From Metabacillus sp. FJAT-52054 (lineage in GTDB: Bacteria > Bacillota > Bacilli > Bacillales > Bacillaceae): DNA of 64,000 nucleotides. Position numbers and translations under genes: made by a program. Location of the stretch: positions 868,001 to 932,000 of the forward strand of contig NZ_CP147407.1 of assembly GCF_037201815.1 (NCBI RefSeq), read 5' to 3'. Below the pieces are notes generated by a model, which saw only the letters and a list, made by a program, of their open reading frames with translations, did not search any database and was not told the DNA's origin. Below are positions 8,026-15,667 of the stretch, in pieces; within the stretch, counting starts at the first letter, position 1, and each line of letters starts with the position of its first letter.

Positions 8026-8823
8026 ATGAAGAAGGTATTGATATGGATGATAAGCGTTACGCTTATGATGGCCGTGCTTACAGGCTGTGCCGAAAAGGAA
8101 AAAGGTGAAGACGGCTTGGAGCTTGTGCATAAAGGCGAGTTTATCTTTGCCGCTTCCGGAGAATTCAAGCCATTTAGTTATGTCAAAAACGATATGACCA
8201 TGACAGGCTTTGATGTGGAAGTTGGTAAGGCAATTGCAAAGGAACTCGGGCTAAAGCCGGTTGAAAAACGGATTAAATTTAAAGGAATTGTAGAAGGGGT
8301 AAAAACAGGAAGAGCCGATGTAGCGGTTGCGAGCCACACGATCAATGATCAGCGGGCAAAGTATGTTCGTTTTTCCACTCCCTACTATTACTCCGGACCT
8401 CAAATTTTCACGAGAAAGGACAGCGATATTAAAACAACCGCTGACTTGAAAGGAAAAGAGGTTGCTGCAGCAAAAGGATCTACATACGCTGACACAGCGA
8501 AGCAGTACACAGGAAACGTGAAAATATATGATAGTGACATAACTGCGCTGAAGGCACTTAGTGAAGGACGCCATGACGCCGTTATCACGGATTTTGTAAC
8601 CGGCCGAAGCGCTGCAAATGAAGGCTTTAAAATTAAGGGCCAGCAGCTGATTGAACGGAGTGCCCAGGCAGTGGTCATCCCCGAGAACAATCCGCTGATG
8701 GAGAAGAAAGTGAATGAGGCGCTGGAAAACCTGCGCAAGGATGGAACATTAGCAAAAATCAGTATTAAATATTTTGGAGAAGACATTACAAAAGAAGAAG
8801 CAACGGAGAAACCAAAAAAATAA
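8026..8823 (+). CDS. Amino-acid ABC transporter substrate-binding lipoprotein
   Basis: A 265-residue lipoprotein with a short signal peptide and lipobox LTGC, predicting lipidation at Cys21, followed by a family 3 solute-binding domain (FAASGEFKPFSYV, GFDVEVGKAIAKELG, VASHTINDQRAKYVRFSTPYY). This family binds polar or charged amino acids or cystine and delivers them to the permease encoded next. ATG at 8026 was chosen because GAGAAGG lies seven bases upstream and it starts the signal peptide. The CodY box upstream supports an amino-acid ligand; which one cannot be read from the sequence. Confidence 0.9.
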   Translation: MKKVLIWMISVTLMMAVLTGCAEKEKGEDGLELVHKGEFIFAASGEFKPFSYVKNDMTMTGFDVEVGKAIAKELGLKPVEKRIKFKGIVEGVKTGRADVAVASHTINDQRAKYVRFSTPYYYSGPQIFTRKDSDIKTTADLKGKEVAAAKGSTYADTAKQYTGNVKIYDSDITALKALSEGRHDAVITDFVTGRSAANEGFKIKGQQLIERSAQAVVIPENNPLMEKKVNEALENLRKDGTLAKISIKYFGEDITKEEATEKPKK

Positions 8824-8844
8824 TAAAGAGAGGGAGTCGGATCA

Positions 8845-9510
8845 TTGCCTAGTTTGCCGCACTTTTTTCAAGTATTCGGAGAAAGCTATGATGTCTTTTT
8901 AAAGGCCATGCTGCTCACTCTGCAGCTCACGGTTGTATCAATCATCATCGGGATTTTTATCGGGTTGTTTTTTGCACTATTAAAAATTTCCAATATAAAG
9001 CCGCTGGGGTACATCTCGGATGCGTATATTTATCTGGTTCGCGGAACTCCGCTCATCGTCCAAATTTTCATCCTGTATTTCGGGATCAGCGGGATCTTTT
9101 TAATTCCGGATTTCTGGGCCGCATCGCTTGCGCTCGCTTTTCATAATGGTGCTTACATCGCCGAAATTTTCAGGGGTACCATTCAATCGATTGACAAAGG
9201 GCAAATGGAAGCGGGACGGTCTCTTGGAATGACCCGGTCGCTTGCGATGCGCAGAATTGTTTTGCCGCAGGCTTTCCGGCGTGCACTGCCGCCTCTTGGA
9301 AATCAATTTATCATCGGGTTAAAGGATTCATCCCTGGCCGCCTTTATTTCAATGAATGAACTATTCAATGTCGCGACAACGCTCGGTTCAAATAATTTTG
9401 ATGAAATGACGTATTTGCTCATTGTCGCCGTTTACTACTTAATTGTCGTGGCAATTTTGACAATAGGTGTCAACCTGATCGAGAAAAAACTGGCTGTCAG
9501 TGACCGGTAG
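8845..9510 (+). CDS. Amino-acid ABC transporter permease
   Basis: A 221-residue inner-membrane permease of the His/Glu/Gln/Arg/cystine class with about five membrane segments. The EAA loop that contacts the ATPase is clear at EAGRSLGMTRSLAMRRIVLPQ. The start is TTG at 8845 behind AGAGAGGGAG. It is the middle gene of a three-gene transporter (binding protein, permease, ATPase) with gaps of 12-21 bp. A single permease gene implies a homodimeric channel. Confidence 0.9.
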   Translation: MPSLPHFFQVFGESYDVFLKAMLLTLQLTVVSIIIGIFIGLFFALLKISNIKPLGYISDAYIYLVRGTPLIVQIFILYFGISGIFLIPDFWAASLALAFHNGAYIAEIFRGTIQSIDKGQMEAGRSLGMTRSLAMRRIVLPQAFRRALPPLGNQFIIGLKDSSLAAFISMNELFNVATTLGSNNFDEMTYLLIVAVYYLIVVAILTIGVNLIEKKLAVSDR

Positions 9511-9522
9511 AAGGAGGCCATC

Positions 9523-10263
9523 ATGGATAGGGAAATGATAAAAGCAGAAAAACTGAACAAATCGTTCGGAGAGCTTCATGTATTAAAGGATATTGATATG
9601 ACGGTCTATGAAAGTGAAGTGGTTTGCCTGATCGGCGCCAGTGGATCAGGGAAAAGCACCTTGCTGCGCTGCCTCAATTTTTTAGAGAAGCGAGATAACG
9701 GCAAGATCGTCATTGAAGGCGAAGAAGTAACGAAAGAATCACATGATATTAATGAGGTCCGCCAAAAAGTCGGAATGGTGTTCCAGCATTTTCACCTCTT
9801 TCCTCATAAAACAGTGCTTGGTAACGTTATAGAAGCGCCGCTTATGGTGAAAAAAATGAAAAAAGAGCAGGCCGTTCAACTAGGCAAAGACCTTTTGAAA
9901 AAAGTAGGGCTTGAGGACAAAGCGGACGTTTATCCAAGCAAGCTTTCCGGAGGACAAAAGCAGCGGGTAGCCATAGCACGTGCGCTTGCAATGGAACCGG
10001 ACATCATGTTGTTTGATGAACCGACTTCAGCGCTTGATCCTGAGCTTGTAGGCGAAGTGCTCGAAACGATGAAACAGCTCGCTGAAGAAGGGAAAACAAT
10101 GATTGTCGTCACTCATGAAATGGGATTTGCACGTGAGGTAGCCGATTCCATCGTCTATATGCACGAAGGACGGATTGTGGAGAAAGGAACGCCGGATCAG
10201 TTCTTTGACAACCCGAAGGAAGAGCGCTCGAAGGAATTTTTGATGTCGACAACGTTTAAATAA
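9523..10263 (+). CDS. Amino-acid ABC transporter ATP-binding protein
   Basis: A 246-residue ATPase of the GlnQ/TcyC type with all nucleotide-binding motifs: Walker [10 protein letters not shown] (about 38-46), Q-loop VFQHFHLF, signature LSGGQKQR, Walker [15 protein letters not shown] and switch His in VVTHEMG. It energises uptake through the permease at 8845. The start ATG follows AGAAGGAGGCC. A hairpin terminator closes the operon. Confidence 0.93.
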   Translation: MDREMIKAEKLNKSFGELHVLKDIDMTVYESEVVCLIGASGSGKSTLLRCLNFLEKRDNGKIVIEGEEVTKESHDINEVRQKVGMVFQHFHLFPHKTVLGNVIEAPLMVKKMKKEQAVQLGKDLLKKVGLEDKADVYPSKLSGGQKQRVAIARALAMEPDIMLFDEPTSALDPELVGEVLETMKQLAEEGKTMIVVTHEMGFAREVADSIVYMHEGRIVEKGTPDQFFDNPKEERSKEFLMSTTFK

Positions 10264-10273
10264 TGGTAGGAAG

Positions 10274-10302
10274 AAGCTTGAGGTGGAGCCTCAAGCTTTT
10301 TT
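10274..10302 (+). terminator. Terminator of the ABC transporter operon
   Basis: AAGCTTGAGG and CCTCAAGCTT form a perfect ten-base stem followed by T residues. Confidence 0.9.
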
Positions 10303-10378
10303 GATGCATGGTGCAGAAGAGCCGGTAGTTCTTGAAGAAATTATGTAAAGCCTGGCTTCTGGTTTAAAATCTCCATAA

Positions 10379-10419
10379 AAAATGGGCGGACAATCAACTT
10401 GGATTGTCCGCCCATTTTA
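10379..10419 (-). terminator. Terminator of ydaG (possibly bidirectional)
   Basis: ATGGGCGGACAATC pairs perfectly with its complement around a six-base loop. T-runs exist on both strands, so it can stop ydaG transcription and read-through from the left. Confidence 0.9.
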
Positions 10420-10425
10420 GGTTTA

Positions 10426-10848
10426 TTATACTTCCAGTGTATGCGGCGGCTCGCCTTTTTTATTCATCAGCCTGATTTGATCCGGAGTAATTTTCAAAAT
10501 AATGTAGTTATCATCATGAGGGCCGTCAAACCACATCTTCATATTGTCATCCCATAAACGCTGTTTAAGCTCCTCTGATTTCTCAATTGAAGCCTTGCCT
10601 TCAATTTCTACATACGTATCACCAAAACCTTCTCCATCATATCCAAGGAGGATATGAACATTAGGGTTCTCGTCAACTTCCTCCACTTTATGAGTCTCGA
10701 TATCAGTAGGAGTATAAAGCGTTAGATTTTCATTGGAAAATGTCATATAGCGGGAATGCGGCTTTCCGTTTTTAACCGTAGCAAGCGTCCCGATTTTATT
10801 TTGGTCAATTAATTTTACGATTTGTTCTCTTAGTTGTTGCTGATCCAT
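10426..10848 (-). CDS. ydaG: General stress protein 26-like, pyridoxamine-phosphate-oxidase-fold protein
   Basis: A 140-residue split-barrel flavin-binding protein matching B. subtilis YdaG in length and pattern (IGTLATVKNGKPHSRYMTF near the N-terminus, then the VHILLGYDGEGFGDTYVEIEG core). Such proteins bind FMN or F420-like cofactors; the physiological reaction is unknown. A sigma-B promoter lies about 40 bp upstream of the start, consistent with general stress control. It is monocistronic, with a strong terminator after the stop. Confidence 0.88.
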   Translation of the reverse strand: MDQQQLREQIVKLIDQNKIGTLATVKNGKPHSRYMTFSNENLTLYTPTDIETHKVEEVDENPNVHILLGYDGEGFGDTYVEIEGKASIEKSEELKQRLWDDNMKMWFDGPHDDNYIILKITPDQIRLMNKKGEPPHTLEV

Positions 10849-10887
10849 GATTATTTCATCCTTTCCATTGAGTAGCTTATTTTAGAT

Positions 10888-10914
10888 TTACCCTTAATAG
10901 TTTGAGTTTAAAAC
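10888..10914 (-). promoter_or_regulatory. Sigma-B promoter of ydaG
   Basis: On the minus strand GTTTTA, 15 bp and GGGTAA match the sigma-B consensus (GTTTWW, 13-15 bp, GGGWAW) upstream of a gene whose B. subtilis homologue belongs to the general stress regulon. Confidence 0.75.
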
Positions 10915-10941
10915 CATGGAATGTTCAGCAAATCGATCTGG

Positions 10942-10970
10942 TTGACAGATGGGGAGGAGTAAGATAAAAT
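10942..10970 (+). promoter_or_regulatory. Sigma-A promoter of azoR
   Basis: TTGACA, 17 bp and TAAAAT form a near-consensus promoter ending just before the MhqR-type operator. Confidence 0.8.
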
Positions 10971-10971
10971 A

Positions 10972-10989
10972 AACCTCGAAGTCGAGATA
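10972..10989 (+). promoter_or_regulatory. MhqR-type operator
   Basis: AACCTCGAAGTCGAGATA closely follows the MhqR inverted repeat known from B. subtilis azoR2 and mhq genes (TATCTCGAATTCGAGATA). Placed at the expected transcription start of azoR, it would repress until quinones or azo compounds inactivate MhqR. Confidence 0.7.
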
Positions 10990-11038
10990 CTTTAATAAAA
11001 AATATATAAAATGAAAATATTTGAAGGGGAGATAAATT

Positions 11039-11665
11039 ATGGCAAACATTCTTTACGTAAAAGCAAATCCAAAAGGTGACGAAATGTCATTCTCAGCACG
11101 TGTAGCTAATACGTTCCTAGATGCTTATCAAACAGAAAACACAGGAGATAAATTGGAAACACTTGATCTTTACAATACAGATCTTCCAATGATTGACGCT
11201 GATGTTCTTGGCGGCTGGGGCAAACTTGCTGCAGGACAGGAGCTAACAGATGCTGAGAAAGCAAAAATCACCCGCCTTTCCCAGCTTGTAGATCAATTCC
11301 TTGAAGCAGACAAAGTGGTATTCTCTGCTCCAATGTGGAACTTTGGCTTCCCTCCATTGATGAAAGCATACATCGACGCAATCGCAGTAGCAGGCAAAAC
11401 GTTTAAATACACTGAAAATGGTCCAGTCGGTCTTTCCGGCGACAAAAAAGTAGCTCTAATCGAAGCACGCGGCGGCGTTTATTCTGAAGGTCCGGCGCAG
11501 CCTATGGAACACACTGAAAGCTACTTCCGTGCAGTAATGAGCTTCCTTGGCATCAATGATGTGACAGTGGTTCTTGCTGAAGGAATGGCTGCAGATCCTG
11601 CAGCAGCAGATGAAATCTTCGGAAAATCTGTAGAAAAAGCAAAAGAAGCAGCTCTAAGCTTCTAA
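11039..11665 (+). CDS. azoR: FMN-dependent NADH-azoreductase
   Basis: A 208-residue flavodoxin-fold enzyme that reduces azo dyes and quinones by two electrons using NADH and FMN. Recognisable pieces are the FMN phosphate loop near the N-terminus (VKANPKGDEMSFS), the FMN-stacking MWNFGFPPLMKAYIDAI and the ARGGVYS loop. Length equals B. subtilis AzoR1/AzoR2. The gene stands alone, with a strong promoter, an MhqR-type operator and a GAAGGGGAG ribosome site. The operator suggests the AzoR2 (YvaB) role in quinone and electrophile detoxification. Confidence 0.92.
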   Translation: MANILYVKANPKGDEMSFSARVANTFLDAYQTENTGDKLETLDLYNTDLPMIDADVLGGWGKLAAGQELTDAEKAKITRLSQLVDQFLEADKVVFSAPMWNFGFPPLMKAYIDAIAVAGKTFKYTENGPVGLSGDKKVALIEARGGVYSEGPAQPMEHTESYFRAVMSFLGINDVTVVLAEGMAADPAAADEIFGKSVEKAKEAALSF

Positions 11666-11673
11666 TTATTTTA

Positions 11674-11708
11674 AAAACCGTCCGCTGGCAAAAGCGGGCG
11701 GTTTTTTT
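11674..11708 (+). terminator. Terminator after azoR
   Basis: AACCGTCCGC pairs with GCGGGCGGTT around TGGCAAAA, then seven T. Confidence 0.92.
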
Positions 11709-12008
11709 ATGGAATATTTTAAGGGAGGAGGGTTTTACCAGCAGCCGCTGCACTTTCTATACCATCCGAAGCGCATCGAATACGAATCGAAGCAATCGGG
11801 TTTCCAGCCGAACCCCTTCAAATAAGAGCCGCATCCCCCACGTTCCCACCAGCCTCCAATTATCCTCAGCACTCATAAAAAACCGATCATTCCTCAACTA
11901 ACCTGCAAAACAAATTTTACTCATGCCGAATTTCGGGTATAAGCAAATGATGGAAGTGCATAGTCGTCATCGAACAGTCTAAAACTAATCTTATGCGAGG
12001 TGAAGGAA
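11709..12008. other. Intergenic region between azoR and yuiD
   Basis: About 300 bases without a supported gene. A 38-codon open frame at 11709-11825 starts inside the terminator T-run and has no ribosome site. I see no clear promoter, repeat or RNA. Confidence 0.5.
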
Positions 12009-12473
12009 TTGATTAAGAATCGAGGAATTTTGACAGCATTAGCAGGAATAGGGATTGCACAGGGTTTGAAAATATTTGGCCATAAGAAGCTGACTGGAAA
12101 ATGGGATTGGCGTCCGATGTTTACAACGGGCGGAATGCCGAGTTCCCACTCCGCAGGCGTATCTTCTCTTGCTACATATGTGGCGGCTAAAAATGGGAGT
12201 TCTTCCATTGAAACCGCACTGGCGGTTGTTTTTGGAATTATTGTGATGTATGATGCGCAAGGAATTAGAAGGCATACGGGAGAGATTGCTGCACTCGTCA
12301 ATGATATTGATGCAGATATCGAGGTTCTCTCGGGGCATTTTCCCGGGCTGGGCCATGTAAAGCAAAAAGAAGAATTAAAAGAACTTTTGGGTCATCAGCC
12401 TGAAGAGGTCTTTTATGGAGCGATGCTTGGGGTTATTATAGGGCTTATTAGCGCTAGAACTGAATCGGAATAG
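12009..12473 (+). CDS. yuiD: YuiD-type divergent PAP2-family membrane protein
   Basis: A 154-residue protein of the DUF212/divergent PAP2 family with about four hydrophobic segments. Residues typical of acid-phosphatase-like enzymes are visible: GGMPSSHSAGVSSL near the middle and the later RRHTGEIAALVND. PAP2 relatives dephosphorylate lipid phosphates, but the activity of YuiD-type proteins is not established. TTG at 12009 is preferred because GAGGTG lies six bases upstream; GTG at 12000 overlaps that site. It is monocistronic. Confidence 0.85.
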   Translation: MIKNRGILTALAGIGIAQGLKIFGHKKLTGKWDWRPMFTTGGMPSSHSAGVSSLATYVAAKNGSSSIETALAVVFGIIVMYDAQGIRRHTGEIAALVNDIDADIEVLSGHFPGLGHVKQKEELKELLGHQPEEVFYGAMLGVIIGLISARTESE

Positions 12474-12477
12474 TGAA

Positions 12478-12500
12478 GAGCCGGCTATTGCCGGCTTTTT
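12478..12500 (+). terminator. Terminator after yuiD
   Basis: AGCCGGC and GCCGGCT around TATT, followed by five T. Confidence 0.85.
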
Positions 12501-12532
12501 CCATATAAAGGTTTTTCTATTTTAATAAATTA

Positions 12533-12616
12533 AATTTTCAAAAAACGGTTGATTTTTCGACAGGGTTCGATTAAATTAAGACTATCTCAAATATTATTTA
12601 AATATTTCTGAATATT
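12533..12616 (+). promoter_or_regulatory. Promoter and two CodY-like boxes of the amino-acid permease
   Basis: A sigma-A promoter (TTGATT at 12549, 17 bp, TAAATT) is flanked by AATTTTCAAAAAACG at 12533-12547 and ATATTTCTGAATATT at 12602-12616. Each matches 12 of 15 positions of the CodY consensus. CodY control would suit an amino-acid importer. Confidence 0.5.
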
Positions 12617-12639
12617 TAAAAAGAATAGCAGGTGAGACG

Positions 12640-14031
12640 ATGAGTCTGTTTAGGAAAAAGTCGATTGATAAAATCATTAGGGATTCAGGAAGTAAAGGGA
12701 TTTCGCTTAACAAAACGCTAGGTGCATTTGACCTGACGATGCTCGGAATAGGGGCTATTATCGGTACGGGGATATTTGTACTTACAGGCGTTGCGGCAGC
12801 AGAACATGCTGGTCCGGCACTTGTTTTATCATTTATTTTAGCGGGAATTGCCTGCGCTTTTGCGGCATTATGCTATGCAGAATTTGCTTCAACCGTTCCG
12901 GTCTCAGGCAGTGCGTATACATATAGCTATGCAACGTTCGGCGAGCTGATGGCATGGATTTTGGGATGGGATTTACTCTTGGAATACGGGCTTGCATCTG
13001 CTTCCGTCGCAAGCGGATGGTCGGGATATTTTCAAGGATTGCTGGGGGGCTTCGGGATTCATTTGCCTACTGCATTAACCAGCGCCTATTCACCTGAAAA
13101 TGGCACCTATTTTGATCTTCCGGCTGTCATTATTGCGTTTCTGATCACTTTTCTTTTAACGAAAGGTGTAAGGGAATCAGCCAGGCTTAATGCTATTATG
13201 GTTATTATTAAAATTGTGGTTGTTCTTCTATTTATCGCGGTTGCTGTGTGGTATGTGAAGCCTGATAATTGGACGCCGTTTATGCCATTCGGCTTTGCGG
13301 GGGTTGCTACCGGTGCTGCGACAGTATTCTTTGCATATATCGGATTCGATGCTGTATCCTCTGCTGCGGAGGAGGTAAAGAATCCTCAGAAAAATATGCC
13401 AATCGGAATTATCGCTTCCTTGGCAATCTGTACAGTTCTTTACATTGCCGTCTCTGCAATCTTAACGGGAGTCGTTCCTTACACTGAACTTAATGTGAAA
13501 AATCCTGTTGCTTTTGCACTGAATTATATCAACCAGGATTGGGTTGCTGGACTGATTTCAATCGGTGCCATTGCCGGAATGACAACAGTTTTGCTTGTTA
13601 TGATGTACGGTCTGTCCCGTCTGTTTTATGCAATCAGCCGTGATGGTCTGCTGCCGAAAGGTCTGTCAAAAGTTAACCAAAAGACGCAGACTCCGGTTAA
13701 AACAACGTACCTTGGATGTTTGCTCGTTTCTCTATTTGCAGGATTTATCCCGCTCGATGAATTGGCAAATTTAACAAGTATCGGTACATTGTTTGCTTTC
13801 ATGTCGGTTTCCATAGGGATTTTGGTTTTAAGGAGATCAGGAGAAGGGATGAAGGCTGGGTTTAAAACTCCATTTGTCCCAGTTGTTCCAATATTAGCCT
13901 TTCTCTCCTGCGCCTATTTAATGCTTCAGCTTCAAAAGCAAACTTGGATTGCCTTCCTTATTTGGCTGGCTGCCGGTTTAATTGTTTACTTCTTATACGG
14001 AAGAAAACACAGTTTGTTAAACAAATCGTAA
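12640..14031 (+). CDS. APC-family amino-acid permease (YfnA/BcaP-like)
   Basis: A 463-residue transporter with about twelve hydrophobic segments. The APC core motif GIGAIIGTGIFVLTG lies in the first membrane helix, FFAYIGFDAVSSAAEEVKNP in the sixth, and GMTTVLLVMMYGLSRLFYAISRDGLLP further on. This arrangement is typical of the cationic-amino-acid-transporter subgroup that includes B. subtilis YfnA and BcaP. The substrate cannot be settled from sequence; the CodY-like boxes favour a branched-chain or other nutritional amino acid. It has its own promoter and terminator. Confidence 0.88.
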   Translation: MSLFRKKSIDKIIRDSGSKGISLNKTLGAFDLTMLGIGAIIGTGIFVLTGVAAAEHAGPALVLSFILAGIACAFAALCYAEFASTVPVSGSAYTYSYATFGELMAWILGWDLLLEYGLASASVASGWSGYFQGLLGGFGIHLPTALTSAYSPENGTYFDLPAVIIAFLITFLLTKGVRESARLNAIMVIIKIVVVLLFIAVAVWYVKPDNWTPFMPFGFAGVATGAATVFFAYIGFDAVSSAAEEVKNPQKNMPIGIIASLAICTVLYIAVSAILTGVVPYTELNVKNPVAFALNYINQDWVAGLISIGAIAGMTTVLLVMMYGLSRLFYAISRDGLLPKGLSKVNQKTQTPVKTTYLGCLLVSLFAGFIPLDELANLTSIGTLFAFMSVSIGILVLRRSGEGMKAGFKTPFVPVVPILAFLSCAYLMLQLQKQTWIAFLIWLAAGLIVYFLYGRKHSLLNKS

Positions 14032-14039
14032 TTGGATAA

Positions 14040-14070
14040 AAAAGGCGTGCTGGATGCACGTCTTTTTTTT
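14040..14070 (+). terminator. Terminator after the amino-acid permease
   Basis: AAAGGCGTGC pairs with GCACGTCTTT (one wobble), followed by a T-run. Confidence 0.85.
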
Positions 14071-14114
14071 GCGGTTTGCGCCACCCTAAAAGAAAAAGGG
14101 ATGTGTTACGTAAT

Positions 14115-14444
14115 ATGAAAAAATGGATTTCCTGTTTTCTTATAGCAGGTATACTTGCAGGGATAGCTGAGCCTAGGCTTGTTTACTCAGCACACCAGCA
14201 GGAGCCCGCATATGCTAAGTGGTCTAGAATAGCTATACAAGAGGTTAAGCGTAAGTATCCGGATGCCAAGCTGCTTGATTATAAGCATATTGGCCGTGAA
14301 AAAGTGGATGCAGAATTGGCAGCAGAAAAATTCAAGCTTTGGGTTCGCCAGGGCAGCAGGGAATTCGGATTATTTGTAACAGTTGAATTTAATGAAAAGA
14401 CCCAAAAAGTAAAATCCATTCATTTTAAAGAATCCGAACGTTGA
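14115..14444 (+). CDS. Secreted DUF3889-type small protein
   Basis: A 109-residue exported protein: MKKW, a hydrophobic core, then a likely signal-peptidase site near VYSA-H. The mature part (YAKWSRIAIQEVKRKYP, LLDYKHIGRE, FKLWVRQGSREFGLFVTVEF) has the alpha-beta pattern of DUF3889 proteins of Bacillus, a PepSY-like fold of unknown function. ATG at 14115 begins the signal peptide, though its ribosome site (AAAGGGATG) is rather distant. It lies between two terminators. Confidence 0.75.
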   Translation: MKKWISCFLIAGILAGIAEPRLVYSAHQQEPAYAKWSRIAIQEVKRKYPDAKLLDYKHIGREKVDAELAAEKFKLWVRQGSREFGLFVTVEFNEKTQKVKSIHFKESER

Positions 14445-14449
14445 AGCGT

Positions 14450-14481
14450 AAAGCAGGCCATCTTTAGTGGTCTGCTTTTTT
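14450..14481 (+). terminator. Terminator after the DUF3889 gene
   Basis: AAAGCAGGCCA pairs with TGGTCTGCTTT, then T residues. Confidence 0.85.
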
Positions 14482-14548
14482 GAAAAGGTTTCTAAATCTC
14501 AAAAAGCGGTATTAGTTACTATTTAAAGTATTGAGACGGGGGAACCCA

Positions 14549-15217
14549 ATGTACAGGAAGGACTTTTACGTTTTCGATGAGAATGGACCAACGCCTGCAG
14601 TTATTCGGTATTATATGGAACCGGATTTTGAGGGGCTGATTCGCATTCAGCAAGAGAGCTTTCCTCCGCCTTTTTCTTCTGAGCTTTAGTGGAATAAGGA
14701 GCAGCTGAGCAGCCATGTGAATTTCTTTGCAGAAGGAGCGCTTTGCATAGAAGTAAATGGAGAGCTTGCCGGTTCCATCACCGGTCTAGTAATCAATTTT
14801 GACCCGGCTTATCCGGATCATACGTGGAAAGAAATCACAGATGATGGATACATACGCAGCCATCAGCCTAATGGAAACACCTTATATGTGGTAGATATAG
14901 GTGTCCGTCCTATGTATCGGAAAGCGGGACTCGGGAAGTGGCTTATGTCCTCTATGTATGACGTGGTTATTTATAAAGGGCTGGACAGGCTCCTTGGCGG
15001 AGGGAGAATGCCAGGGTATCAAAAACATGCCGGGAAAATGACCCCTGAACAATATGTTGATGCGATAGTTAAAGGAGAATTGAAGGATCCTGTCCTCACA
15101 TTTTTGCTCCGCTGCGGCAGGACGCCAGTGAAGGTGATCCGCAATTATATAGAGGATGAGGAATCCTTCAATTGCGGAGCATTAATGGAATGGAAAAATC
15201 CATTTACGAACCAATAG
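14549..15217 (+). pseudogene. GNAT acetyltransferase gene interrupted by an in-frame TAG
   Basis: From ATG at 14549 (behind GAGACGGGGG) the frame reads 46 codons, meets TAG at 14687-14689, and continues in the same frame for 176 codons to the stop at 15217. The whole reads as one GNAT protein of about 222 residues and resembles the N-terminal half of YhcX at 52390: both contain HTW..IT..GYI..H.P.G, then GGRMPGYQKHAG versus GGRIPNFHKHAG, then a terminal LMEW.N. The stop replaces what was probably one of two Trp codons (GAGCTT TAG TGG). A restart at GTG 14717 lacks a good ribosome site, so the gene is probably inactive unless TAG is suppressed. Confidence 0.8.
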
Positions 15218-15427
15218 AAATAATTGTAAATGTTTGAGTGCGATAATATTTTTGTGCATGCGATACACGGCCCTGGCATATAGGAAATGAAAAGGTTTTC
15301 TATCTATCTGAAAAGGTTATTATTTTATTGAAAAAGTAAAATTCATGCATTTTTTTGTTTGACATTTTCTCTGACAGCCCTTAAGGTAGTAAAAGATTGT
15401 TTTTGAAAAACCCTTAAATAAATTCAA

Positions 15428-15537
15428 CTTCTTATTATGAGAGGCGGAGGGACTGGCCCTGCGATGCCTCGGCAGCGGACTTTTTTGAAGAGTGCTGTGC
15501 CAAATCCAGCAAGCTCCAGAGCTTGGAAGATAAGAAG
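15428..15537 (+). promoter_or_regulatory. SAM-I riboswitch (S-box) of metT
   Basis: Conserved S-box pieces appear in order: P1 CTTCTTAT pairing with ATAAGAAG, GAGAGGCGGAGGGACTGGCCC, GATGCC..GGCAGC, and CCAAATCCAGCAAG with GCTTGGAAGATAAG. TTGACA at 15359 may be the promoter -35. A terminator follows, so high SAM should stop transcription before the transporter gene. Confidence 0.93.
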
Positions 15538-15560
15538 AGTGTCCTGATTATTGTGTATTA

Positions 15561-15597
15561 AGGCCTCATCTTAAAAGGATAAGAAGGGGTCTTTTTT
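15561..15597 (+). terminator. Riboswitch expression-platform terminator
   Basis: AGGCCTCATCTTA pairs imperfectly with GATAAGAAGGGGTC, then TTTTTT. Its 3' arm repeats the ATAAGAAG of the aptamer P1, which allows mutually exclusive pairing. Confidence 0.8.
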
Positions 15598-15667
15598 ATA
15601 AGGTGAATCTTCTGGCATTATAGGATTGCTCAAGCTGGAAAAATCGAATAGCAGTGAGGTGGAGAAA

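Noticed and set aside
11709..11825. 38-codon frame after azoR (MEYFKGGGFYQQPLH...)
   Set aside because: Begins inside the azoR terminator T-run and has no ribosome site; composition is protein-like but support is too thin.
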